Shown here: positions 24,764 to 36,441 of the stretch, piece by piece
Position numbering within the stretch: the stretch's first letter is position 1
How the letters are laid out: each line of letters begins with the position of its first letter
NCBI GenBank assembly: GCA_949316495.1
Contig: OX439011.1
Coordinates: 23,905,995 to 23,969,994 of the forward strand
Source of the DNA: Amphiduros pacificus
Lineage: Eukaryota > Annelida > Polychaeta > Phyllodocida > Hesionidae
Direction: 5' to 3'
DNA length: 64,000 nt
Translations under genes and position numbers: made by a program
Notes under the pieces: model-generated
What the model was told of the DNA's origin: nothing
The model's database searches: none
The model's input: only the letters and a program-made list of their open reading frames with translations

Positions 24764-24797
24764 TATATAAAAAAGCCCATTCTCCTCCTGTCATTCA
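24764..24797 (+). promoter_or_regulatory. TATA plus initiator-like core promoter candidate
   Basis: TATATAA at 24764 is followed 27 bp later by TCATTC at 24791, close to the metazoan TATA-Inr spacing (A at +1 about 29 bp from the TATA start). No coding region follows, so any transcript would be noncoding or belong to a degraded element. Confidence 0.25.
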
Positions 24798-25052
24798 ACC
24801 ACTCATTCAGGTCCACTAGACATGTTGCAAAACACCAGACCCATTTCCGGCAGACATCTTTCAATGCCACAAAGTGGCTCTAGACTTTTACTACATCACA
24901 CGCACATTAACAATACCTTCTCCCCTTGACTACGTGACCATATGAATGGTCCCTGTGAAACCTGTTGCTTTTTGTCAATCACTCTTTATCTCCTGAGGCT
25001 ATAAAACCTGATACCCTGTTTGTACTTGATGTGCACGATGAGAACTGCACAA

Positions 25053-25110
25053 GACAAAAGTGGAGCAGCCATCATATCAAATCAAACCAAATCAAATCAA
25101 ATCAAATGCA
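25053..25110 (+). mobile_element. Second copy of the pentamer-tailed retroposon 3' end
   Basis: AGACAAAAGTGGAGCAGCC is followed by ATCATATCAAATC and a (AATCA)n tail, matching the 1955-2065 copy in the same orientation. The short length suggests strong 5' truncation. Confidence 0.5.
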
Positions 25111-25492
25111 GAAACCAATTTATTTTTTCACTTCTAAGATGGGTGACTGTGAAAACCATCATGGAAAGAAAAAGTAAACTTTTTTATATGAATTTTCAAA
25201 AGTGTCGAGTATGATCAATTTTTCTTATATCAAGAATCTAAAGAAATTATTATTTGAAAAAAGGAGAAAAAAAGAAGTAAAAAGATTTAAAACATAAATA
25301 ATTTTTTTTTAAATGGAAGTCCCCTTACAAATTTGCAGGAGATCTTTGTACCGGTCTTATCAGTGCCCCCCCAGGGTTGGGTCTGACCCTGAGCTGGGTG
25401 GTTACCTCGCCAGGAGCTGAGAGGAGATAAGGTAGAACGTCAGAATGTGGCCTCAGAATCTGGTCTGGCAGGTTGGTGGAACTTGATCTGTT

Positions 25493-25966
25493 AGATCCTG
25501 AGAAATAGCCAGCATCCTGATAAATAGCCATCATTCTTTGAAATAGCTAGCATCCTGAGAAATAGCTAGCATCCTGAGAAAGAGCCATCATTCTTTGAAA
25601 TAGCTAGCATCCTGAGAAATAGCTAGCATCCTGAGAAATAGCCAGCATTCTGAGAAATAGCTAGCATCCTGAGAAATAGCTAGCATCCTGAGAAATAGCC
25701 AGCATTCTGAGAAATAGCTAGCATCCTGAGAAATAGCTAGCATTCTTTGAAATAGCTAGCATCCTGAGAAATAGCTAGCGTCCTGAGAAATAGCCATCAT
25801 TCTGAGAAATAGCCATCATTCTTTGAAATAGCTAGCATCCTTTGAAATAGCTAGCATTCTGAGAAATAGCTAGCATCCTGAGAAATAGCTAGCATTCTGA
25901 GAAATAGCTAGCCGTAGAAATAGCTAGCATTTAGAAATAGGCAGCATCCATAGAAATAGCCAGCAA
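25493..25966. repeat. Minisatellite, 19-bp unit, about 25 copies
   Basis: Unit AGAAATAGCTAGCATCCTG, with variants CCAGCATTCTG and CCATCATTCTTTG. Each typical unit carries the palindrome GCTAGC. Confidence 0.97.
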
Positions 25967-28900
25967 ATGGTGTGATCCTTCTTGCCCTTCAGTAGCCCCT
26001 CTCCCCCATCAAATTTAATAAAATGCACAATTAACAAATTCTAGATTATGTAATACCACTTCTGCAGATATGTATTTTTATATGTATTAAACTACATGAA
26101 ATGCATTTATTACTCAAATAGTTTACAATATCGAGGACATGATGAATAGTTACAATCTGGCAGCGTTTTCATGTTATATAAATATATTAAATATAAGAAA
26201 AACTGGCATTCCAGAAGCCTACTCTGTTCAAATCTAAAAGGTTTAAAATGGATTGATGTTTATTTTCTCCATAAAATGTCTGCAGAAAAAAAAAACTTTG
26301 CGATTATACAGACTCTGAGGTAGATTTCACCAATCTCTTACTTTTCATATTTACAGGGAAAAAAAGCAAAAGATTTATTTTAAGACTTGAAAAACGTGAA
26401 GCACAACTTTGATGCAGAAGAAGAAAAAAACATGTTTGATACATGTTTATCTAATAAAATCTGGCCTCAGAAGTAATGGATATACAAAAACATAAATCAT
26501 TTCAAAATCTTCACAAACACAGATATCTCCTAGACTTCACAGCACATGTAATAAAATATCACCGACGCCCAAATTGAACCCCGGGCAGCTTTTCACAAAA
26601 TGTTGGCAGTTTGCACTCTGGGAGATTTGCAATGCATTTTGGGTAGACATATCATCAGTCATTAATCAAATGTAGCAGCATCGTTGGGAAAAAAAGTGAG
26701 CCGTTGACAACCTTGTATTTGAGTATGGGATACTCCAAAATATATTTTTGAAAGAATGTTTCTCCAAAATAAACAATCAAAATATATGCAAAGTTGGAGC
26801 TTTGATGACCGTTCATACATATGGTGATAATTAAATATGATAATTTATTTGGATAAATCATGCAAAAACGGAAAGAAGAATATCACGCAAAGAAGACATT
26901 ATGAGCAACATGCAAAAAGGTAAAGTTAGATCTGTCACAAGAAAAACAAGTTCAACATCATACCAAAAGGTCAAATTCAATGTCAAGAGTATCAATGTCC
27001 AGCATAAAAGAAAAAAACTAATTTCTATTAGTTCAAAGTTTAAAAATCTATATTCTCCAAGGTTCTATCTTCTTGAGATTAAAAAACAAAAGTAATGGAT
27101 GACCCATGATAGGAAAATTGCAATATTAGGCTTGATATGACCCAAGCATCTGGTACCCCATCCCATGTCACCCTCCAGTCTGGTACCCTATCTCCTCCTC
27201 ACCCTCCAACCTGGTACCCCATCTCCCCAATCACCCTCCGATCTGGTATGCCATCTCCCCCTCACCCTCCAACCTGGTATCCCATCTCCCCCTCACCTTC
27301 CAGCCTGGTACCCCATCTCCCCCTCACCCTCCAACCTGGTACCCCATCTCCCCTCACCCTCCAGCCTGGTACCCTATCTCCCCCTCCCCTTCCAGCCTGG
27401 TACCCCATCTCCCCCTCGCCTTTCAGCCTGGTACCCCATCTCCCTTATCACCCTCCCCTCCCCATCTGGTACCCATCACCATCTCATCTGATACCCCATG
27501 TCCTTGGAATTTGTAATTGACTTTCGGTCAAATAGTTTCATATAGACTTCTGTGACAAAATGTGATGACATATACCTGGTATAATTTTGGTATATGTGTT
27601 CCTAACATTAATGCGATATTACCTACATTTCAAGAACAGAACTAAAGCAGGAACGACACACAGACTGCAGGCTGTCAGCAATAAAAAACTGGCTGAGGGG
27701 TAAAAATCTAATTGGCATTCTTTAAGTGAACAGTAATTGATTGCCATTTCAGTCCACTTTCGGTAAATGGTTGTATTAGATTTCAAATCCTGTTTAAAGC
27801 ACAGAACAAGTGCATAAAATGTAGGAAGATTGTAGTCGCCAGCTTTAAAGACTCTAAGAACTGCCAAGACACAAAAAAGAGCACAAGGAAAAAGCGAAGA
27901 ATAATCAATGGATCAGGTTCAGATGTGTGACAGGATGATAGCAAAGTCTTTGTGCAAATGATAAGCTCTTGTATGGCATTTAATTATGGAAGATGAGCTT
28001 GCTTTCACCAGGGTCAATCAACCCGTGACCTAATTTCTTTCATAGGGGAGAACAATTTACTTCTTTTGGGGGGTGGTAAGAAGACAGAAATTGATTTATG
28101 CTCTTGTTGCATGGCTCTGGTTGCCTTAAAGGATAGTAAAATAAGTCAGCATATTTGCTAAAACCTTTCAGAATTTTTTATACCCATAATGCATACAAAA
28201 ACAGGAAGTTGAACCTTGACTTCCTGGTATAGAGATATAGAGACTGCTTTCAATAGATCCAACACCCTGAAAGTTAAATGTATTTCATGTTTGAAAGAGA
28301 CATTTAAAAAAAGGAACAAATGAATGGAGCTAGGTCAAATTCCTGTTCGTTAATTTCCTCTGAGTCAGTTAATGATGAGGAATGTATGAAACACCTTGTA
28401 AATTACGAAATTGCATGCAAACAAATAATGAACAAATGCAATCAACTACAGAGTACATTACAAGGTTCACTGCACAGTTCCAAACACATTAATACAACTG
28501 AGATGACTAAATAGTCTGATATGATATAAAAGCTTGAGATGTTTAATATCATACAGCACTAAGATGATTTTGTAGTTTGAGATGTTTGAACATTTTGAGA
28601 TGACGAAATAGTTGAACATAAGAATATAAGTGATAATTTTCCATGAAATGTGAAGAAGAGAGATTAACCCCTACTGGACTAGCTTATCTACATTTTGTTG
28701 ATTGGCTGGACTAACCATATTTTTTCTGGACCAGTGTATCTGCATACTTTATTAATAAAATTTTGTAACCATGGTTATTCAATATGCTAATCGAAGCACT
28801 GCGGTCAAAAGTTCATGATCCAAGCTGTCTGACGTCATTATCATGATTACATTTTAACAAATTGGAGCCCAAGAGAATGTCACAAAATGACGTCATTAAG

Positions 28901-29634
28901 CCAGAACAATGGGGATGTTAACGTCCCTCCCGTCCATTGCCAGTGATGGATGTTACTGTCCTTCCCGTCTGTTAGAGGTTAAACATGAGAAATTCTTTTT
29001 CAAAAAGAAATTCATACTGAATTGTTTTATAGATTATATATGAATAATGGTTCTCTCAATGGTTGAAGTACATTAACTGATTTTGTTAAAATAAACTCAA
29101 ACATGAATGGCATTTATCTCACATATATAGGACGTTTGTTTTGCTCTGAAAGCTCAATGTTTCACAAGACAGAATTGGAATAGTATCAAAGAAAAAATAC
29201 AAGAGCTTATTAAGTGAGTGATAATAAAAATGACTCATTACTATAAATTCTGTTATTCAAAAGATATCAAACTGTGAAGAAATATATATGAAAAGTGCTT
29301 TATTTTTGGCCAAAAACCTTTCCATCAAAACTAAATTCTGCATCAGTCTAATGGCCATGGAAAGAAGGACGATTTTTATTAAAAACTCAAGGAAATTGTA
29401 GCTCCAAGTCAATCTGCAAGTTTCAAAGAACAAATTGGAAAGCAAATTTCATGCTGACTGCCTGTAACCTATATCCAGTGTGGTATCCTATGCTGTAAAT
29501 AAGGTCGGAGCACTTGCATTGATGGAATGTAAAAAAGTTATAGGTCAAGCTATTAGTATAGACTTGCTTATTGGAAAGTCTAAAATTCATATTAAAAGAA
29601 ATTGTAGTCTTTCTAAGCTGTAAATAAACCAATC
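25967..29634. other. AT-rich unique sequence around one minisatellite
   Basis: Apart from the array at 27,137-27,502 I see no repeat family, exon or domain. Near 28,915-28,980 an ACGTCCCTCCCGTC-like word is doubled. Confidence 0.5.
27137..27502. repeat. Pyrimidine-rich minisatellite, about 30-31 bp unit
   Basis: CTGGTACCCCATCTCCCCCT plus CACCCTCCAAC recurs about twelve times with small indels. The plus strand is extremely C-rich. Confidence 0.95.
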
Positions 29635-29812
29635 ATTCTGCAGATATTGATGGTATTCTGCAGATATTGATGGTATTCTGCAGATATTGATGGTATTCTG
29701 CAGATATTGATGGTATTCTGCAGATATTGATGGTATTCTGCAGATATTGATGATATTCTGCAGATATTGATGGTATTCTGCAGATACTCATGACATTCTG
29801 CTGATATAGATG
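29635..29812. repeat. Minisatellite, 20-bp unit, about 9 copies
   Basis: Unit ATTCTGCAGATATTGATGGT, almost perfect for seven copies and decayed at the right end. It precedes the 21-bp array by about 30 bp. Confidence 0.97.
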
Positions 29813-29843
29813 ATTCATTGCAAAATTAAATGGAATCTGCTGA

Positions 29844-30354
29844 GTGAGATTGATGTGCCGGTCAGTGAGATTGGTGTGCCGGTCAGTGAGATTAGTGCGC
29901 CGGTCAGTGAGATTAGTGCGGCGGTCAGTGAGATTGGTGCACCGGTCAGTGAGATTGGTGTGCCGGTTAGTGAGATTGGTGCACTGGTCAGTGAGATTGG
30001 TGCATTGGTCAGTGAGATTGGTGCACCGGTCAGTGAGATTGGTGTGCCGGACAGTGAGATTAGTGTGCCGGACAGTGAGATTAGTGTGCCGGACAGTGAG
30101 ATTAGTGTGCTGGACAGTGAGATTGGTGTGCCAGTCAGTGAGATTGGTGTGCCAGTCAGTGAGATTGGTGCAGCGGTCAATGAGATTGGTGCACCGGTCA
30201 GTGAGATTGGTGCACCGGTCAGTGAGATTGGTGTGCCGGACAGTGAGATTGGTGTGCCAGTCAGTGAGATTGGTGCTCCGATCAGTGAGATTGGTCTGCC
30301 GGTCAGTGAGATTGGTCTGCCGGTCAGTGAGATTGGTGCGCCGGTCAGTGAGAT
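29844..30354. repeat. Minisatellite, 21-bp unit, about 24 copies
   Basis: Unit GTGAGATTGGTGCACCGGTC plus A, with variants GTGTGCCGGACA and GTGCGCCGGTCA. All frames are open because the unit is 21 bp. Confidence 0.97.
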
Positions 30355-31289
30355 ATGGATGTTGGTCCCACATGAACACTTTATCATGTGACATACAGAC
30401 CAATCACCACATTCTCCTTGGTCATCTGTCATGCCACATTGACCACACCTCATAAACTCTCCCCATTATCGCTCACGAGTCAGACATGCAGGGGAAGTTA
30501 GTGAAGTGATGTGAATGTCAGGCGACCGGTGATTAACAGAGCCATAAACACCAGACTCAAACAGGAAGTGACTCGGCAGCCATGACATAAAATCGACCCA
30601 CAGGAAACACTTCTGACATCAGAACTAAGATACTCAATGACCTCAGATTTCTGCTTGCCTCCCTGCACATCTGCCATCATATCTTTAAAACATTGCAAAA
30701 AAAATCATTCTCTAAAAAATACAAAAATTATATAAACAACCAATATTTAGAATCAATAAAGATGCAGCCTAATATGATTCAAATATGTTTTGTTTGGAAT
30801 GATCTATAACATATTCCTATATAATAGTCTGTATAATCTAAAAAGAACTAATAATCTGTATTTAAATTATGCAACCACCACACCCTCCTCTCTCTTTGTC
30901 ACAACCTCTGTATATGATGTGAAACAAAGTTAAATGGACAATTTGAAGTTTAACATTCAAATTCAAAGTAAAAGGAAGCAGTCAAATTTAAAAAGGACCA
31001 CTTTTCAAACGGTCATTTTAATTTACAAAACAAAAAAAAACTGGACGTCATACATGTGGTTAGTTGGAACCTGTTTTTTATTGATCTTGTTTCACTATGT
31101 AATAAAGCACATCGCAAATGAGCTTTAAGAATTTTTGCAATTTGAGGCACAAGAGTAATGACTTGGCAACTGATATGCAGGCAAAGCGGTGCTGCAAATT
31201 AATAGAGCCATTATCCGGTATCTCTGGAAGAACAGAGACAGAACACCGGATGTCCTTCACCAGATCAACACCATGCCATGAGATACATT
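30355..31289. other. Unique AT-rich sequence, no gene seen
   Basis: The first 300 bp are GC-richer; the rest is A/T tracts. Confidence 0.5.
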
Positions 31290-31520
31290 AGAGCACGGTC
31301 CCTTCCAAGAAATATAGCATAGTCCCTTCCAAATGTTATGGCACAGCAAATTTCAAGTATTATAACACGGTCATTTCCAAACATTATGGCACAGCAAATT
31401 TCAATTATTATAACACAATTTCTTCCAAACATTACGGCACAGCCCATTCCAAATCCCTGTCTCAAGTGATAAAGTACAGTACAGTCCCTTTCAAATGATA
31501 TAGAAAAGTCTCTGTCTTAA
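31290..31520. repeat. Degenerate tandem repeat, about 33 bp
   Basis: CAGTCCCTTCCAAATG-like and CACAGCAAATTTCAA-like segments alternate with ATTATAACAC or GTTATGG. Confidence 0.65.
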
Positions 31521-31960
31521 ATGATAAAGTACATTCCTTTTCAAAAGTCTCATCTCATTACAGTTGTCACAACAGGAAGTACATTTAGGCTTAGTCACCA
31601 GTCATCAGGGAGGACACTTTGTCCTCTTCAGTTCTCTTATAATAATGGCATGCTAACCCCATTTCAATTACTCTATAAAGCACGGAAAAGTTGAATTTCT
31701 ACATCTGCAATTACCAGCCAGATTGCATGAGCCAATTTTATATTCCTTGCCCATTATTTCTCCATTACTAAGCTGACCAATAATGAAAGTTTCAGGAATT
31801 TTGTTCCAGGAGAACTCATAAAAGCTTGGGAGAAACAAGATAGACAGGTTTGGTAGCTTCCCCCCAGAATTGTCTAAATTTTGATGATCCCCTCTTTCTG
31901 GTTCCCCCACAATAACTCCTGAACCATCCATAAGATATATTTTGAACTGTCTTTTATATG
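31521..31960. other. Unique sequence, no gene seen
   Basis: Mixed composition between two arrays; GGAGGACACTTTGTCCTC near 31,610 is a short inverted repeat. Confidence 0.45.
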
Positions 31961-32284
31961 TCTCCTGAACCTTCCTGGAATATCTCCTGAACCTTCCCTG
32001 GAATATCTCCTGAACCTCCCCTGGAATATCTCCTGAACCTTCCCTGGAATATCCCCTGAACCTTCCCTGTAATATCCCCTGAACCTTCCTGGAATATCTC
32101 CTGAACCTTCCCTGGTATATCTCCTGAACCTTCCCTGAAATATCTCCTGAACCTTCCCTGGAATATCTCCTGTACCTTCCCTGGAATATCTCCTGAACCT
32201 TCCTGAAATATCCCCTGAACCTTCCCTGGAATATCTCCTGAACCTTCCATGAGATGTCTTTCGAACCTTCAAGATATCCCTGAA
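31961..32284. repeat. Minisatellite, 23-bp unit, about 14 copies
   Basis: Unit TCTCCTGAACCTTCCCTGGA plus ATA, with one-base deletion variants (CTTCCTGG). Confidence 0.95.
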
Positions 32285-33699
32285 ACTGTCACTCTTGGTT
32301 TAATGCTAGCTCGTTTGTCTGGTGTAGAAAACTGAATGGAAATAAGACCAAGACAGTCTTACAGCAAAATGGACGGATCAACACAAGGTGTGATATGCAC
32401 AATAATCTTACTCATCCAAAACAATACGTCCCAGAATGCATTTTACATGACACAAGAGACACCTGCTGGCAATAAATATCATACATCAAGTTCTGTTTTG
32501 TACAAAGTCCTTGAATGAGAAATAAGATGCAAAAAAGAATTGTGCACAATGGCGTTTGCCATGGAACCTATCCCTATAGAATATTCACAGAAAATCCATT
32601 GGAGAACTGCAGAAAGATATTATTGTTCTTCCACCAGACTTCAAGCAGATTAGTACCGAGAAAGTGGCTGCAACTCATGTGTTCAGTGCGCTGTGCACAT
32701 TCTACTGGTGCCCTACCCTAAAAGCATTCTACTCTTCAAGGAGATCGTATGTTGCAGTGCTATATCCATGATCTAATAATCGTGTTCCCTATCTTATGGA
32801 CACAGCCAGTTTTATGAGTGTGCTGTACAATTTGAGAGTTATTTCTACTTTATCTGTAATTCCACATATCCACCTAAAGTGCAGTACATAACTGTTTTGG
32901 TTAAGTAATTATTCTGCTTTTTATTTGTGAAATGATAATGTTTTTTTTATTAAACCACACACATCTATCCAATTGCTCTGTTATGACAATATTTTGTATT
33001 TGCAAATCTGTTGTGACATTTGTGTTGTATTTATTATTCTGTTGTCATATTTTTTATTGTATTTATTATTCTGTTATGACATTTTGGTTGTATTTATGAT
33101 TCTGTTTAAGATTATTACTTTGATAGCATAGTATAGATGGAATAAAAAAAAACAATGAATATTTTCATATGTGTGAAGTCTATTGATATTCAAAATATCA
33201 AGAAAAAAAATCTTATTTTAAACTTTTTCTTGGCAATAAAGTCAATGTGAAGTAGAAGAAAATGAATTAAAAAAACATGACAAATATTTACATAAAAATT
33301 GTGAGGCAAAGTTATAAAGGAACTGTTCCTATGAAAAATATAATAACAATTCATGTTTAGCTCTAACAGGTGGTTTGTTCAATTCTATTGTTTCAAATAG
33401 AAATTGTGAAACTGTGACACAGCTTTGGCTTGTACTTTGTATGATACTTGAAGTAAAAGTTTGTAATTGACTGTGCTCATTTATAAGTAGTGGATAAGTT
33501 CTAGAAACTTCCGGAGAAAACCAGAATAGCTTCTGATATCTCAAAGGCATCCGTTTCGAAATCCAAACCAATCATTTGTGAATTTTAAAAGTAACTTTGA
33601 TCAAGTTTTACCTTTAATAATCCTGACTTAAGTGTATCCCATTAACAAATGTTACTCATCAAAAGTTTTGTTTTCCGTCATCAATTTTTTTTCTCCATT
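32285..33699. other. AT-rich unique sequence
   Basis: Only the four-copy repeat at 32,976 interrupts it. No domain recognised. Confidence 0.5.
32976..33108. repeat. Tandem repeat, about 33 bp, four copies
   Basis: TTCTGTTATGACATTTTG plus TTGTATTTATTA recurs four times with divergence. Confidence 0.75.
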
Positions 33700-33822
33700 A
33701 TCAGTTGAAGTCAAACATCTATATGTTCACGCATAAATGAGACCATCGTGTGACTGCATTTGGTCAAACATGCCATGCATGACCTTATTGGATCATATTT
33801 ATGCATGACCATATAGATGTTT
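33700..33822. mobile_element. Short inverted-repeat element (MITE-like), copy 2
   Basis: AAACATCTATATG at 33713 is mirrored by CATATAGATGTTT ending at 33822. Both arms continue into TCAYGCATAAAT-type sequence. The left flank TATCAGTTGAAGTC matches copy 1 near 6132. The arms are about 33 bp and the whole unit is near 110-120 bp. Confidence 0.55.
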
Positions 33823-35158
33823 CCCTCCAAATTATTCTCAATACATTTTCTGAGATTTCATTATCCTGTATTATTTCTTCTGCTCACATTTCTGAAATAT
33901 TTAAGTTATAATGAATCAAAGATGAAATCTTATTGAAAGGAATATTTTCATGCTGTAAAAATACTACTCAATTTTCCAGAGGTATAAATTGTACTCGGTT
34001 CCATGTTAATGTAATTTCCACATTTGACTCATATTTTCTCATATTTTTCATTTAAATCTATTCTCAACACTGACTATAACTTAAAAAAGTAATCAACAAT
34101 GACTTTATCTGACGATATATTTAAGAATGTGACTTAAAAATGCTTCATCACCAAAAAATAAATAATGCAAAAAATCTTGGAAACAAATAATAATATTTTT
34201 GGCCTTATATTCTAAGTTCATGAATATGGATTACAGAAGAAAAACGGAAGAATTCGGAGGAAAATATTGGGTGGAAACTGCACGTGTACCCGAGGCTGCG
34301 TCACACCAGCAGGGCTTTGTAAGTAGTACACTCGTGCCAGAAGTGATAAGACCTTTATCGTCCCTGGGATAATGCCAGATTATCATTTAAGCCTGCCAAG
34401 CTTAGTTCAGCAGATTATCTAGGCCAAGCCTCAACCCACACACATCACAAAAAAATGTTTTAAAAAAAATAATAGTGAAAAATATAACAAAATAATAATA
34501 TAACAAAAAAATGTATGAAATTCATGACTCAAATTTGACTGGCCAACACTGCAGCTTGTTTTTAAAAAAATATCATTCTAATGTCAAACAAGGGCGAAAT
34601 TTAGAAAAGGTTTCAAATGACAAAAACCAGTTGGGTGCAACAACATTAAGTTTTATTACCACGTTATGAGTGGTAAAAATAAACAGGAAAATCTCTACCA
34701 TTTTATAGTAATATGACTTACAATCCTTGATGCAAACAAATATAATGCGAGTTATGTATAACTTGACACAGATTACAGACACTCTCGTGTCAAGGTAACA
34801 CACAGGCCTTCAGCTCAGGTGGGAAGAAAATAAGTACAAGTCAGGCAGATATTCCTAGTTAGTGGTAAGTACACTGCGATGACCTCCTGATGTCTCTGTT
34901 ATTACCAGATTTATCATCAATATTAGTCCCACAGAGAGACGGCTTTCTAGGAAACATTTCTCATTTTCCTACCATTACTGAGTTGGTCAAAACATGTTTT
35001 TTTACCTCCCTAATTGGGCTGATATGTCTGCCAGATCAGATGGTGTTAATATCAGGAGACCTGCGGAGACACGTCAGTCTCACCCGCTTATCTAGTATAT
35101 TTTCTACTTTTCTATCTGAATTAATGCAGTTTCATTAAATTTCATTTATTATCCACCA
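33823..35158. other. Unique sequence with a GATA-motif cluster
   Basis: 34,260-34,440 and 34,800-35,090 are less AT-rich and non-repetitive. The first contains five GATA/TATC words in 77 bp (34,344-34,420). They may be conserved noncoding elements; no exon found. Confidence 0.4.
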
Positions 35159-35540
35159 TTCTACTGTATTCTCCCCTGTTGTAATCTATTCTCCTCCATT
35201 CTATTCTCCAGTTCTACTCTATTCTCTGGTTCTACTCTATTCTCCGGTTCTACTCTATCCTCCAGTTCTACTCTATTCTCTGGTTCTACTCTATTCTCTG
35301 GTTCTACTCTATTCTCCAGTTCTATTCCATTTTCCGGTTCTACTCTATTCTCCAGTTCTACTCTATTCTCTGGTTCTACTCTATTCTCCTGTTCTACTCT
35401 ATTCTCCTGTTCTACTCTATTCTCCTGTTCTACTCTATTCTCTGGTTCTACTCTATTCTCTGGTTCTACTCTATTCTCCAGTTCTACTCTATTCTCCAGT
35501 TCTACTCTATTCTCCTGTTCTACTCTATTTTCCGGTTCTA
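35159..35540. repeat. Minisatellite, 18-bp unit, about 21 copies
   Basis: Unit CTCTATTCTCYGGTTCTA, with CAG and CTG variants. It is pure pyrimidine-rich on the plus strand and passes directly into the 20-bp array. Confidence 0.96.
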
Positions 35541-36002
35541 CTCTATCCTCCACTGTTCTACTCTATCCTCCACTGTTCTACTCTATCCTCCACTGTTCTA
35601 CTCTATCCTCCACTGTTCTACTCTATTCTCCACTGTTCTACTCTATCCTCCACTGTTCTACTCTATCCTCCACTGTTCTACTCTATCCTCCACTGTTCTA
35701 CTCTATCCTCCACTGTTCTACTCTATCCTCCACTGTTCTACTCTATCCTCCACTGTTCTACTCTATCCTCCACTGTTCTACTCTATCCTCCACTGTTCTA
35801 CTCTATCCTCCACTGTTCTACTCTATTCTCCACTGCTCTACTCTATCCTCCACTGCTCTACCATACTCTCCTCAGTCCATTCTCCTGTTCTACTCTATCC
35901 TCCACTGTTCTACTCTATTCTCCACTGCTCTACCATACTCTCCTCAGTCCATTCTCCTGTTCTACTCTTTTCTCTGCTATATCCTATTCTCCTCTGTTCA
36001 AC
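35541..36002. repeat. Minisatellite, 20-bp unit, 16 near-identical copies plus irregular end
   Basis: Unit CTCTATCCTCCACTGTTCTA. The unit is the 18-bp neighbour with a changed middle, so the array probably arose from it. After 35860 a longer block with CCATACTCTCCTCAGTCC is doubled. Confidence 0.96.
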
Positions 36003-36033
36003 CTTATTCTGACCTTAATTTAGTATTTTTAAA

Positions 36034-36441
36034 ATGTGCCCCGAAGTACACCTGAAAATATGTTCGTCTAAAGCATGCCTCCAAAATGTTCCCCCAAAGT
36101 GTGCTCCAAAAGTGTGCTCCAAAATGTCCCCCAAAGTATGCCCCAAAATGTCCCCCAAAAGTATGCTTTTAAATGTCCCCCAAAATGTGCCCCCAAAGTA
36201 TGCCCCCCAAAATGGGCCCCAAAAGTTTGCTTCTAAATGTCCCCCAAAATGTGCCCCCAAAGTATGCCCCTCAAAATGTGCCCCCAAAATATGCTTCTAA
36301 ATGTCCCCCAAAATGTGCCCACATAGTATGCCCCTCAAAATGTGCCCCCAAAATATGCTTCTAAATGTCACCCAAAAGTATGCCCCCAAAGTATGCCCCA
36401 AAATGTGCCCCTAAAGTATGCCCCAAAATGTGCCCCAAAGT
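36034..36441. repeat. C/A-rich minisatellite, compound units
   Basis: Words AAATGTCCCCCAAAATGTGC and CCCCAAAGTATGCCCC are arranged in larger blocks of about 60-90 bp (repeated TTGCTTCTAAATG / TATGCTTCTAAATG starts). Confidence 0.93.

Larger units (their letters stand above)
20871..25052. other. Longest array-free stretch of the intron
   Basis: About 4 kb with only one microsatellite. It includes possible noncoding regulatory segments: a TAATCC cluster at 23,232-23,277, a palindrome GCATTCAATTTGAATGC at 24,182, and the TATA-Inr candidate at 24,764. CTCF-like CCAATAGAGGGCACTT lies near 24,719 and CCACAGAGGGCAGCA near 21,591. No exon recognised. Confidence 0.45.

Noticed and set aside
29633-30455. 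Four overlapping frames of about 193-256 codons (ISLTGAP / NLTDR repeats)
   Set aside because: Explained by the 21-bp array.
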